Origin: Zerene cesonia
Lineage: Eukaryota > Arthropoda > Insecta > Lepidoptera > Pieridae
Direction: 5' to 3'
Assembly: GCF_012273895.1 (NCBI RefSeq)
Contig: NC_052115.1
Span: 2,914,001 to 2,978,000 of the forward strand
DNA length: 64,000 bases
Both the position numbers and the translations under genes were made by a program. The notes under the pieces are model-generated. The model was not told the DNA's origin. It did not search any database and saw nothing but the letters and a program-made list of their open reading frames with translations. Below, in pieces: positions 25,255-37,135 of the stretch (position 1 is its first letter; each line of letters begins with the position of its first letter).

Positions 25255-25477
25255 ATTTTAGCATCCAAATCCCAAATCCTAATGTGATGAATCTTAAAAA
25301 GTTGTCCACGTATTTTTACCATCTCAGAATGTAGATATTTACTAATAGATGACCTCATAGATTACTAGAAAATAAACTTTTACATTATTCCTAAATCTAA
25401 TATATGAAAGTTAATTGCTGTAAGTTAGTCTTGCTAAACCTCGAGAATGGCTGGATTATTTTTTATAATCATGGTTT

Positions 25478-25558
25478 TGGTGCATTATGAACAGTCCCGG
25501 GAAAGTTTAGAAGGTAAGAACAATACGGAGGCGGGCGAAGCCGCTGGCTGGAAGCTAG
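25478..25558 (+). mobile_element. Helitron 3' end remnant
   Basis: GGCGGGCGAAGCCGCTGG then CTGGAAGCTAG|T is a Helitron-type 3' terminus. The 5' limit is not seen. Confidence 0.4.
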
Positions 25559-25928
25559 TTTTAAATATAAACTCGTATACCTGATATAGAAAATAGTTAT
25601 TTTTCGTTATATTTTTTTAGTTGATATCAATCTAGAACTTGAAAAAAAAATCTACCTCATTTTCAGACGAAAAATGTTTTCACTAATAAATCATTTTAAT
25701 CATAAAAAAACCGACAACAAAAAATTGGCAAAGGGTTTAGATACACTAGATACGAAAAATATAACATGACAATGATTCAATAATAAAGTTTTAGTACCTT
25801 TCATATCCAGGTTTGTATATTACGAAAGTTTCCCCGCTTTTTGGGTACAAATTTGTTCGCAAATATCTGGGAGGTAAAGTTGGTTGCTATGCTAGTTAAT
25901 AGTTGATGGTCGTTTTTTTATTTCATTA

Positions 25929-26107
25929 CTAGCGGTCCGCCCCGGCTTCGCCCGTGGTACATATATAGCCTTCCTCAATAAATGGGCTATCTAACACTGA
26001 AAGAATTTTCAAATCGGACCCTACTGGTCCGATTTGAATGGTTCCTAATATTAATGCGTTCAAACAAACAAACAAACTCTTCAGCTTTATAATATTATCA
26101 GTACAGA
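25929..26107 (-). mobile_element. Helitron-like element, second family
   Basis: Plus strand runs CTAGCGGTCCGCCCCGGC to ATCAGTACAGA. An internal perfect 11-bp inverted repeat, CAAATCGGACC/GGTCCGATTTG (26010-26020/26026-26036), is not in the sister copy at 32002-32161. Confidence 0.7.
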
Positions 26108-26499
26108 TGTACCAATTTTGCACTAATGTATACACGCATTTCCTATGAATTGTATACAATTACAGATTTAATACATTTTCGGTAACACATTTATTAATGA
26201 GTAGGTAATAGAAATTAAGATCATATGTACAATTCAATTAAATGAATGGGATACCAACAAATTTGTAGGAGATACTGAATCCAGAACATTCCAATCACGT
26301 ACGTAAGCGATCGTTGGGATTCAAACTTAAGAATTATAACTGCTCATAGAATTTTATTAGAAATCCATATAAAAACGTATAGTATTTAAATAGGTTATAT
26401 TAAAACTTATTATTTCATTATTATTGCTTTTGATTTATTTATTAATTTTTATATTCTTGCCCTCAGATAATTTTCAATAAAAATGGTATATAAGATGCA

Positions 26500-26790
26500 G
26501 TATTACTATTTTTTATGTCATAACGAACAATTGAGCTGGTGGATCGCCTGATGGTGACGGCCCATGAACATTCGCTGAGGTAGTGCCTAACGAATGCGCT
26601 GCCCGCTTTTAAAGGGTAAGAGACAAGGCAAGGATAAAGTATTGGAGAGAAGAAATGGACTGGGAAGGGAATGAAAAGGAAACAGGCCTCCGGCTCCACC
26701 ACTCACCGCACGACATTATTTATTATTTCAGCCGGTTTTCTGTGGGAGCTTGGTACTTCCCCGGTATAGTATATTGTCTGTAGCATAATA
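26500..26790 (+). repeat. Interspersed repeat (shared with 39650-40000)
   Basis: GCCTGATGGTGACGGCCCAT, GAACATTCGCTGAGGTAGTG and CAGGCCTCCGGCTCCACCA, then GCCGGTTTTCTGTGGGAGC and TTCCCCGG. No intact coding frame; the family was not named. Confidence 0.7.
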
Positions 26791-27474
26791 TAACAAATAA
26801 TTAATTCTTATCTGATCAGTTATCAATGTTATTGCATTAATTCTACTACAGAGTTTCTGTGAGAGTTATTAAATTATGTATCGTGATGATTCAAAAGCGC
26901 TTCGGAAGGAAGTCTAATTAAATGTATAAATGTTTGAGTTTATTAGCTGAAACAAACAGTCATGTAATATTTGATTAAGTTGATGACATTGTGTTTATTA
27001 TACTAGATGTTTTTGTGTGTTTATTTAGCTTTTGTAGATACTTTATTTTTGAAGTAAAATAGTTGCTACATAATTTTCAAATAGTATAATTGATTCTTAG
27101 AAATTTATTTTCAATTCATGATAAAATAAGCTCATTATAGAATGTATTAATAAGAATTTAATATCAAATATATGAGAATCCTCCGCGTAGGTGGATCCCT
27201 GGAGACTACGCCCACTCACTGGTGATATATCGTAGGATGCTATAAGATGAAATATGTTTTACATAAGAGTAATTAAAATATACGATTTATGCGGACAATC
27301 GACCCTTACATTTTACATAATACATTACAAATATTCAAATAGACTCACACACATACAAGCACAACTTTAAAAAATTCAGTTCCGTTGCGTTGTGACTTTT
27401 TATTTGCTGTTATATCGGAAACAGAAAGCATTATCTTTTAATTTTAAACTGTCTCACTATCACTAATCATAACA

Positions 27475-27570
27475 TAGCTACAGCCTGTTTCAGATGGACG
27501 TACAGACAGATAGACAATGCAGTAATAGGATCCCGTTTTACCCTTAAAGTACAGAACAGAACCCTTATAA
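27475..27570 (-). repeat. GGGTTCCGTA-type repeat fragment
   Basis: TAATAGGATCCCGTTTTACC and GGACGTACAGACAGATAGAC, the complement of the repeat at 24500. Confidence 0.5.
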
Positions 27571-28424
27571 TGGATAAAAAATGACATGGTACCAATTTTT
27601 ACGATGTACGTAACGAGATACGAGAGATTGATTTGTTGAATGTTCACGTATAAGCTTGATCCTTTCTATGTTGGTAAATGGTAAAACTATGTTATGACGA
27701 TTGATATGATATGCTTCTAGAGACATTTAATTTAATCGATAAATGTTTGAGTTTGAGTTGATGCTATGACTAACATGTATTAATGTATTATATATTTCGC
27801 ATCGCATCGCGATTCATAAGGCTGGTCTCCACTAAACATTTATTTATTTAAATGAATTACCGTAACAAAGATGTTATGATGTATCACACTTTTATCTGAA
27901 AACATCTTAAAATAGATACAAATAATTAATTTAATTATGTTAATTAGTTAACAATGTAAGTAATATAATTACCTCTAAATTCAACAACAGACGCGCAATA
28001 TAAATCAAATGAGAGGATAAATTCTTCCACCATTGCCGATGCAGTATTGAAAATTACACATTCGGTTCGTAGGTCTTTGTTCACTTCAATGGACAACCGA
28101 GAGCGGACCATTCATTTGAATATCTGAATAACCTAGCCGTTCCGTTACTATGATTTTAGTTTAGAGCTTTGTACATATACGATCAATAGATATTGGTTTC
28201 TAGGTGGATGGATGGACAACTTACCTGATGCACTCCGATTATTGTAAATTTTTTAGTTTTTAATAACGTCGAATTCGATTCTTAAATGCAGTTGAAAATT
28301 ATGAAGAATAGAAAAAAATATCAGAGGCGAAAGTGGCAGGTTCGAATGATCGGATCTTTTTATGCTTTGTATTATTAAAATATTTAAGTTAAAAATATAA
28401 TATCAGAATTAAAAATGAATAAAG

Positions 28425-28441
28425 CCGGGGCGAACCGCTAG
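28425..28441 (+). mobile_element. Helitron 3' terminal remnant
   Basis: GCCGGGGCGAACCGCTAG|T is the 3' end of the second Helitron family. The rest is not recognisable. Confidence 0.4.
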
Positions 28442-30438
28442 TTATTGACAAGTGTGTTAATAGGATCTATTTTATACATATATGACTCATTTTCTTTACT
28501 CACTAACCACTTAGTTACTTAACAGAGTGGCAATGATACTTGGCTGCCAATATTAAATAATTTATAATATATATAAAGCTTAAATTATTATAAGTATCGC
28601 TTTTTTCATTAGTTAAAATTGTTGACTGAAAAATAATAATCCCCGTGATTGAATGGACGTCAGGCTTTTACATTAGATTAATTAAAAATTATTTGCTTTA
28701 AAACTTTGCGGCGTAAGTCGAAAGTTTTGGGTAATATTTTACGACCATTATGTTTGACGTCACTCACGAGTCACTGCTGTTCTTTATAATTATTTAGTTT
28801 AATATAAGTACCTATTATATAATTCTACAATTCTATATATATCTTTGAAGACAATTCAATTGTGTTTAATTTTTTACCGTCATAGAATTCGTCATAGCAG
28901 TTAATATTGAGATAAACAGTTAATTAATTTACTGATTCATGCTTATAATTACATCAAAAGATAATTTAATAAATCTATAATACATAATAGATAAGAAAAG
29001 AACATACATGTTCTTTTTATACATATAACTATACAGAAAATATATTAACTAAACTTAAGGATTATTCGTAACAATGAAAATAGGGTTCTCCACGGGTGTG
29101 TTGCAAGGTACCAACGCAATTTTTCCCTGTTAGTGTCATGGCGGGAAACGAGATCAATGTCAATTTTAGTATTCGTGAATTGCGCTTTATATCAATTTGT
29201 AGTTAATATACCATGACACGTATTTATCTGTGCTATAACCTAAATAACTAAATTTATTATACCGTCTAATATACTCGTCTATTAATAATATATCCGTCTA
29301 AAATATAATTATTTTTTATTGCATTATATTTACATTTCAAAAGTCAGCCAAACTGTTGAGCCATATAGAAACATTATTGAAGGGAATTAAAGAATGCGCC
29401 GATAAAATCTTCCTAATTAAAAAGTAAAAAGTTGCACTTTGTAGTAATCACGACATTCCATAATCGACGTAGTGGATTTTATCACAGGAGCAATACTTGC
29501 CGTAGCAAAAAGTTGTTATTCTTAATAACGCCAAACTTAACACGCAAAATTATTATGCAATAAAGAGGATAGTTAAACTTATAAACGAAGAATATTTTGT
29601 GTTTTACTAAAAAGTAACGCTTGTTCTTGGCCATTTTTAGTTAGACTTCGACAATATTGATTATAAGATAGTACCATAGATATAAGTGAAGGACTGAATG
29701 GTTACGTATCAGGGCCTAAGTAATAATCCCTTATACTTGCAATACGGCCCTTTGTGAAATAATACAATTCCCTTTTGATTCATGGCAGTAATGAAATGGA
29801 ATTTTCTTTGGCTTCAAAGTAAGAGACGGTGAAATAGTTGGTTATGGATAATGTAATGCGAATAATGTAACGGTAGTATGTATTAAATTCCCAAATTCCC
29901 AACATCAAACATCACTCAAATACTTCGTTGATATAAATTCAGTATAAATATTTAGTGCTGAAAGCTCCGCGTCGAAATTGAAAACATAATTCATGAGAAA
30001 CTTTAATTTTGCACGTGCGTAATTAATGGTTTTCTATCAATATGAAAATTTATCGGTTTTTTTTCAATATTGTGATTTATGTATTGCGTATTCGGTGTAT
30101 AAATTATACGTAAAGGAATTTGTTCGCAAGAACTTCAATTATTTTGTGATAACCGTGAAATCTCCACTACACTTTTATTTGATATTTTTTATCTCTTTAT
30201 TTTATTTAATATACATTATACATATCATGTTTAATACATTTATATATCTGTTAAAAATATTCAACTAAGAGGCCATAAACTCTCTTAATGATGCCTCATT
30301 CATCGTACTTATAACCATCATACATGTGTTCATCGTGAAAATACGTACGTATTATGGCAATACGGTGTGTCGTTAGCATCTAAGTCTTATATAATGGTAT
30401 TTGCAATTGTTGCATAAAACAGATGATGACATCCTTAC

Positions 30439-30867
30439 CACTGCGACACCAGCAGAATCCCCGTCACCGTCAGCGCTCTCTTCGAGGATGTTAGTCAATA
30501 ACAAACTCGGCCGCATCGACACCCTCTTCCTTACAGTGGACCTCAACCACAACTCCGCACTCTCTTCCTTCACCTCGTCACTTATCGTCGCGAATTGCTC
30601 ATAAAAGTTAATAACCCCACTCAATTCGCCGTCTATATCGACGATCTCTTGCGGCACTTTAATAGAATTCCTATCTTCTAACCGTCTGTACCCTTCACTC
30701 TCTGTATTATTATCTCTCGAAATATTTGTAGAATGCCCATTATTGTACTCGTATTCTAAATCGAACCCTCGGTCGTCGAAGAGGCTTTTGAATTTCGCCC
30801 AACAACCCGTTTTTTTCACTTCGTTATCCTCAATTACTCCATTTTGCTTGTTTGAATCGTTCTCCAT
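30439..30867 (-). CDS. Pde8: Alternative first coding exon (long N-terminus), probably Pde8
   Basis: Starts at ATG 30867 in the favourable context TAAAATGG and is open for exactly 143 codons to a donor GTG|GTAAGG, ending in phase 0. The open frame extends upstream only through non-ATG codons, so this ATG is the natural start. The protein is acidic and polar. It has a short amphipathic stretch (TGCWAKFKSLFDD, residues 20-32), an acidic middle, a basic patch TVRKRVSMRPS (111-121) containing the basophilic-kinase motif RKRVS at Ser117, and an acidic Asp/Gly tail. Its phase matches exon 15849-15914 on the same strand 14.5 kb downstream, with no better acceptor seen between. Inference: an alternative promoter gives a Pde8 isoform with this N-terminus. 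It could instead start another minus-strand gene. I do not recognise the peptide itself. Confidence 0.6.
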
Positions 30868-31714
30868 TTTAGACAGTGTCGTATTTGTTAGCAGTACATA
30901 TTTTGAAAGCAAATAGTCTAATCTCAGTTACAATATTGTTTCAAGGTTTAGTACGTCATATATTTAGATCGTTAATTAATTATTGTAATATCAAAGGAAT
31001 CCTATTTATGCTGATTTATTAAGTGCGATAACAATGTGTCATTTGTGCTATGGAGTTGTAAAAATATGACATATTTAAATAGTAGAAATATAATAATTCA
31101 ACAGTTTTAAACAAAAGACTATTTTGATGTTAAACGTATGAGTTTTTCACAGCACTATTGTCATAAACCGTATAAATCACTATCACATTCACACCTGATT
31201 ACTTTAGGAGTTTCTATTCCACTAAGACAATACAATAAGTTACTTTACGCATTGCTATTAGAGATAAGCGGCGATAAGAAGCTGTTAATTTCAATTTATC
31301 AATTATTACGGCACTGATTACTGATAAATATTAAATTCAAGCTAATTTAATGAACAACTGTAAAGGACATTCAGTTGCATTATTTTCTTACTTAATGACT
31401 TAATTCCTATCGTATTCGTTTTCTTTTGTTCCAATTAAAAATTTGTTACAATCTATCTATCAATCTACACGTAGTATTTTGTCGTTTCTAAAACAATATA
31501 TATGTAAATTTTAGAATGTTGCTCGAAGATGTACAACAGATATATTCGTTGTGATAATTAAAAATTCAACGTCATTTACAAAAAGAATTAATTACGCTCT
31601 TATCGCAATAACTCTGAAGTATTTTTATCATCATTAGATGACACTTTATAGCCATTTCTTTACTGCTTTACGCACATATTTTCATATTTCTTTAAAGCTA
31701 CATACGTTAAATTG

Positions 31715-31855
31715 TGGGTGTCGAGCATACTTCGGCACGAATTGGGCCAAGTCGCACCGGGAAATGTACCATACCACCACAGATGACCGACGTGAAATAG
31801 TAATATGCTACTGTGTTTCGTTGGGTAAGTGGGGGAGTACATAAAAATAACAAAT
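31715..31855 (-). repeat. Fragment of the 39650-40000 repeat, inverted
   Basis: CATACTTCGGCACGAATTGG and GTCGCACCGGGAAATGTACC complement the right end of the repeat at 39920-40000. Confidence 0.55.
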
Positions 31856-32001
31856 GAGTATTCTGATAAACCAAACAGATTTATCGTTTTTGTTTCCATT
31901 TACACTTATTTTATCAATATTTTAAAAGGCTTCTCTCTTCGTCTCTTATTATAATTACGTTTAATTTTATAATTGAAAACATTTTAGAAAAATATTAATA
32001 G

Positions 32002-32161
32002 CTAGCGGGCGGCCCCGGTTTCGTCCGTGGTACATATATAGCGTAAATCCTTCCTCAATAAATGAGCTATCTAAAATTGAAATAGTTTTTTAAAACGGAC
32101 CAGTAGTTCCTGAGAATAGCGCGTTCAAAGAAACTCTTCAGCTTTATAATATTAGTATAGA
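32002..32161 (-). mobile_element. Helitron-like element, second family, full length
   Basis: Plus strand starts CTAGCGGGCGGCCCCGG and ends TTATAATATTAGTATAGA, giving TC...CTAG in its own orientation. It has GTACATATATAGCG and the CGGACCAGTAGTTCCTGAG block. Confidence 0.75.
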
Positions 32162-32442
32162 TTTAAAAAATAAGCCTTATTGAAAGATTGACAACTTCTA
32201 TTCAACTTACAAAATTAAATGCCTTTTATATATTGTAATTTTACCCAGAACAATTTTGAAATCAATATCTACAACCTATCTATAATAGTGATTTATAAAA
32301 GGTAGTTATGTTGTTTGAATGTCAACATCGTGACGTTTTCTTCATTATACTTGACAACACATACCATTTAGATCATAAACTTTCAGTGATCTGAGTGTCT
32401 AAAATCTATTACGACTGTATGTTCATATGAACAGGATGATAA

Positions 32443-32490
32443 GGAGTAAATGCAATCTTAGTAGATATCTACTAAGTTTGTATTTACTCC
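32443..32490. repeat. 48-bp near-perfect palindrome without loop
   Basis: Left half GGAGTAAATGCAATCTTAG then TAGAT meets its complement with two mismatches in 24. The central 20 bp CTTAGTAGATATCTACTAAG are perfect. A 12-bp palindrome GTTCATATGAAC lies just before (32421-32432). Confidence 0.9.
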
Positions 32491-32869
32491 AAAATATTTA
32501 GAGGTATTTACAGCGATACTTGCAATTCTTATATTCATGTATAAGGGACTAAATGTATATAGGAAACAAGCAAAATAAATTAGGTTATGTTGTGTGTTTT
32601 ATTGGGTATATCATTCGCTTTATATATATTAGATTTTTTTATGCTTTCAAAATTAGAGGGCACGATTACTCTTGAAGAAGAAAGACAATCCTTAGTAACT
32701 ACACCACCAATTGCTTAGAACATATTCCTGGGGTGTTTTTTGATTCATTTTAATTCCTTCATATAGACGGCCAATAACTACAATCTGATGTACCAAGGAC
32801 TATAACAATCGATTAGAAATGGAATTAATTTTCGAAGCTTTGTGAGTAAATCAAAAGGTATTCACTTAC

Positions 32870-32958
32870 GGCGACGTCCACTAGAGGCTCGTCTTCTGGA
32901 GTGAGGGCGAGAGAGGAGCGGCGGCCAGCGCGGGCTCCTGGGGACCCACTCGAACTAC
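32870..32958 (-). CDS. Pde8: Pde8 N-terminal exon with PKA-like motif
   Basis: An 89-nt exon (2 nt plus 29 codons). Seen: acceptor ATTTGCTTGCAG and strong donor GCC|GTAAGTG. Only the frame with two leading nucleotides is open, reading SSSGSPGARAGRRSSLALTP then EDEPLVDVA; the other two frames hit TAG. It needs one nucleotide from the previous exon, and exon 35899-35977 ends with exactly one spare G, giving a Gly codon at the junction. It ends in phase 0, matching the start of exon 15849-15914 about 17 kb away. The peptide is Ser/Arg-rich and disordered, and GRRSS is a classical PKA-type site (Ser42 of the joined short isoform). High GC sets it apart from its flanks. The assignment to Pde8 rests on strand, order and phase. 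Confidence 0.7.
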
Positions 32959-35898
32959 CTGCAAGCAAATATAACATTTATTACAATCTTATAAACACTA
33001 TTTTATACAAACGTAAAGTGCTACTGTAGATTAACAAATATATACCTTATTTACAGAGAATATTTAGGATAATGCTTATAAACTTGGTTATTGTTTATTG
33101 ATTATTTTTATTTGTTCTACGGTCGATTATATGACAGACATTAGTGAATCTAGACTATACTAAAATATAACTATAAACAAGTAATTAAAATTTTTAAAAA
33201 CTAGGACGCAACCGGTTGAATTTTTCTGAAGAACAAAGTATAACATGTGTATTAATCCTGATTTAAATGGGCCGGGTTTTTATTCTGACTGATAGTTTCA
33301 AAAATTTAACGTCCAGTTTGTTATTAAAAAATTAGGTAACGTCTATAATTTATAATGTAAAAATTTGGGATTTTATCAGCCATTTGTTCTATAGCATTAT
33401 TTAAACATAAAATAATAGTTTAGTTAATATACTGAGTGAAATGAGATATGATTGATAGTAATTTGATATTAATTCATAAATAGAAAAACCAGTTTTTGTC
33501 ATATTTTCTCACACAAAAGGGCGTCAACGAGTGAAAACCGTTTATCGATTACATTGAAAGTATATTCAACATAGATGCTAATTGGAACTTTTTCGCTTGA
33601 CATAAATTTCATTAGTAGTAATTGCAGGGTAGTTTTATAGTTATGACATACTTTCGTCCAATCGTATATTTAACATCAACAACGATAACGATTGTATAAA
33701 AAAGACAGCAAGTAGTGCAACCTCATTTTATTACTGGGTGACATTTCTGTGTTGCTTCTGGCTATAATTTTAAATACCCACATTTATTTAAAATTATATA
33801 TTATCATATAATACAGAGTAAATAGGAAAATAAGTATGTTGATAGCTTGTTGCGGCCGTGAAAAGTTATTTTGTTGTGCTTATTAAAGTTTTCTCTGTGT
33901 TAAAAAATGGACGCTCCGTTGAGATTTGAATTATGGACAAACTGACATGACTATGCACATGATTTAATTAAGGGAAAATAATGCATATAAATAATTTTCC
34001 CTTACTAGAATGACTGCTTAAAACAACCGATTTTCCGTTAATTATATATATTAAAATATTAGCCCACTTCATATTTACAAATTAATTTTAGTTGCGAGGG
34101 AATAATGTTTATTTTCTACCCATTGAACTCATTCAATACATCTCCATGTACTTTATTTACATACAAACGATTAAGAAAAAGATTAAAAAATAAATTATCA
34201 TAGTTTGAATTTTCCACACGTTCGAAAGACGAATAAAGTTAAACATAGAATGTTATTTAGTCATTCGTCCAATTAAGGGCATAAGTTGATCAAACTCTCA
34301 CCTACATTAGCAATAAAAAAGTGCAATTACATCAAGTTTTAAGGTACCAACGGGCGCTAGTAAGTCTATATTAGATTTGCGAGGTCATCCAGACAAGTTA
34401 CAAGCATTTTGCCCCTCAATGGTTAACACATAGCTATTACAAAATACAATTTTGCAATTCGAGCTAATAAAAATCGCTGCGAACGTAATAAATGTATCGC
34501 TTTATTACATATAATTTTATATTTGTATATTCCGCAACAAGTTTTATTCATAATGCTTTTCCCGCCATTATACGGTTGTGTTTTAATTTTAATAAATAAT
34601 TTGTGGTAATTGTTTCATGACTAATCGTTGTTATTAGTAAATGTGATTCTGGATTAATGTGAACACACCATTCACAAGTAGATAGGAAAAGTGTTACATC
34701 TTGAAATGTACAAAAATAAAATAAACGATTCCGATTATTTGAATATAATTTTTGACAAAAATATGTTATTCTACATCATAATACTGAGAATCGTTATATT
34801 CTCGAATCTGCAAAATAATTTTAACGATAAATTATTATGGTACAAATAGGAAAAAAAATAAAATTAACATACTATAGAAGATACTCTCTGCTTATAGGTT
34901 GTGCTTAAAATATTGATAATTTCATTCAAAGAATAATTTTATTTAAATTAAATTCATATTCTTATTTATATCAAGGACGCAAGATATCATGTAGATACAC
35001 AGCAACATAGCTGCATTCATGTAATATTTCAGAACAATATTAAATTCCGAGCATTGGTATTTTTTTGGACAATTTTTTTTACTATATAATAAAAGTATAG
35101 TAGGAAGTTATTTTATGCAGCAAGTAATCATAACTACAGAGGTATTACGCACGAATACTCTAGAATATCCCCTAAACCTCTTACCTAATTAGTAGAAATT
35201 GTCGGAATGTATTGGCTTTAATCTAAAACAACCAGTGAATTTGGCTTCACAATTCAGTTAATGGCTCTAGGTACATTCGGCATTAATTAATAAGTTGTTT
35301 GGCTGCGACTGAGATTAGCGGATGTGAGATAACGATTAATATAAATTATTTGTTTCATTTTTCTTAGAAAGTGTGGGAATAACGTATTCGTATTTTATTT
35401 TTGTAAATGTGTAGCTTCGTATTATCTAAAATAACAGACGACGAAGTTCGGAATACCAGGCTGTCTGGCAGAGATTGCTGAATAGAAATAAGATAGCCTA
35501 TTGTACAAAATATTAGAGTTTAATTAATTTGTTTAAGACTTATTTGTTTATATTTTGTTCATACACGCATTTTTAATAAATAAAAAAGTATCTGTGCCAT
35601 CGTCGACATTGTTAACTACTTAGCTTTGGAATTGAGTCGATGTATTTATCTTAAAGAAGGAGTAAAAAAATAATGCCGCCGTGTACATAAAATCATTTGA
35701 CTTGTATTCATAATAAATGTGTATTAGCTTTATCTATTATAACACGTCAATTATCTAGTGTTAGATAAGAGTATCTTTAAGTAGTCCTCGATCCAATCAA
35801 GTAATCATGTCAAGTGAATAGGAGTCTTTATAAAAAAAGCGAATGCATTATCTGTCCAATACTATGTGCTTATTCGAAATTTAAAAGTCGTGTTTTAC
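32959..35898 (-). other. Putative first Pde8 intron (2940 bp)
   Basis: From donor GTAAAA to acceptor TTGCTTGCAG. AT-rich. A LINE-tail-like fragment lies near 35445-35515. No other features were seen. Confidence 0.45.
35445..35515 (+). repeat. LINE-tail-like fragment
   Basis: AGGCTGTCTGGCAGAGATTG then CTGAATAG and ATAGCCTATTGTAC. Similar phrases occur at 44727-44780 and 63929-63960 and are common in Lepidoptera. Confidence 0.4.
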
Positions 35899-35977
35899 CT
35901 GTCTCAATGTCATCGCTCCCGCGTCTTTGTAGCCATCTTTGCACTATTTCTATACTGGTTTCCTCACCAGCCAACAT
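35899..35977 (-). CDS. Pde8: Alternative first coding exon (short N-terminus), probably Pde8
   Basis: Starts at ATG 35977 with A at -3 (GAAAAATG) and an in-frame TGA only two codons upstream, so no earlier in-frame start exists on this exon. It is open for 26 codons plus one nt (MLAGEETSIEIVQRWLQRRG then SDDIET) to the donor ACAG|GTAAAA. The spare G plus the two leading bases of exon 32870-32958 make a Gly codon, and the joined frame stays open through the REC exon. The peptide forms a likely amphipathic helix (SIEIVQRWLQRR). There is no Gly at position 2, so N-myristoylation of the kind suggested by the mammalian PDE8A start is not expected. Two overlapping upstream ATGs precede it. First-exon status is inferred. 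Confidence 0.6.
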
Positions 35978-35984
35978 TTTTCAT

Positions 35985-35990
35985 TCACAT
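35985..35990 (-). promoter_or_regulatory. Minimal start-stop uORF (ATGTGA) ahead of the short Pde8 start
   Basis: On the minus strand the sequence just before the short isoform start reads AGAATGTGAATGAAAAATG. The first ATG is followed at once by TGA, and a second ATG (35984) opens a six-codon out-of-frame uORF overlapping the main start. Such leaders often lower initiation at the main ATG. Whether they lie in the mRNA depends on the unmapped transcription start. Confidence 0.3.
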
Positions 35991-37135
35991 TCTTTTATCA
36001 CAAAGAACTAAGCATATCAACACCAAAAATACTTCATGACAGTGCGTTAAATTCTTGAAGCACAAGAATTAATTATTTGGCTCGCGACATTATAAACGCA
36101 CATAATGTAATAAATATTCACATCAACATTTAGTCTAATAGTTTAGAAAACAACATTTTAAAAGTTAACACTAATATTTACCGCGTAAATATTAACATGA
36201 CAACAACGTTCCCGCGTTCAAATAACTTATTAATTGAATGATGATCGCCGATGTGCTAGTGTAAACAGTGAGACGAGCGTACGATATATTTTTACAACTC
36301 AGCCGTATATGTTTTGCGGAACATTGGACTTTATTGTTACGTGTTAAAATAGAATTTGGCTATTATGTGTAATAAGATGTACGAGAAGTAAGACAGTCGG
36401 TTAGGTAATGGCTATCGAGGCGGTTGATCGAAGAAGGGGGGTGAATGTAGGACAACTGTATTGCCTCGTAAGCTTACATATTAACTGGAGGAGATCTTTA
36501 TAGATATTTGATGATACATTGGGCCAAATTGTAGACTTATTATATCATGCATACCGAAATATTTCTCAAGAACGAGTTGTCTTATCTTTCATTTAATATA
36601 AAAATTTAATTTGCGGTAGTGAAACACCTGTTTCGTTTCTCGTAAGTTAAAAAATCAATTAAGTGACAAGTGACGGATTTTTGATAAAGAAACTGGCTGG
36701 CTTTTGGGTTAATGCTTTCAGTTATTTTAATAATAACTCCCATACTATTACGATGGAGAAGCAAAATGTATGAATGTAATGAATTTACGATTATAATTAA
36801 TCTCTAATACTATTAATCAGAGAGAGCGGATCAAATATAGTATGAATTTTATGAATATATTAAAATGTTTAATTTATACATTTTATTCAAACGAATAAGT
36901 ATCACATAGTAATTTTCGACTTCGCTTGTGTCGGTTTATTTTCAACCATTAAATAAATGTATAATGAACTGTTTTCTAATACATTGGCCTTGGATGCAAT
37001 TTATATCGATGTACTGATATAACTCATTCTAATTACTTACTCGTCCCATCAATCAGTTGCCTCATTTAATGATATTTATTGCTTATAAGCGTGTCCTACC
37101 TGACCTACGAGTGTTTTACTAGTTGTATGCAATAA

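Larger units (their letters stand above)
15915..30438 (-). other. Long Pde8 intron (about 14.5-17 kb depending on isoform), TE-filled
   Basis: Contains Helitron copies, a SINE with target duplication, a TIR element and GGGTTCCGTA-type repeats, listed separately. No convincing additional exon was seen. Short open frames here are AT-rich or lie in repeats. Confidence 0.45.
30868..32869 (-). other. Non-coding DNA between Pde8 5' exons
   Basis: For the short isoform this is intron; for the long isoform it is upstream or promoter DNA. It holds a repeat fragment (31715-31855), a Helitron (32002-32161) and a 48-bp palindrome (32443-32490). No other gene was seen. The TGACGT half site near 30953 is too short to interpret. 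Confidence 0.45.

Noticed and set aside
30953..30958. TGACGT half site upstream of the long Pde8 start as a cAMP response element
   Set aside because: A six-base match is expected many times in 64 kb; there is no full CRE.
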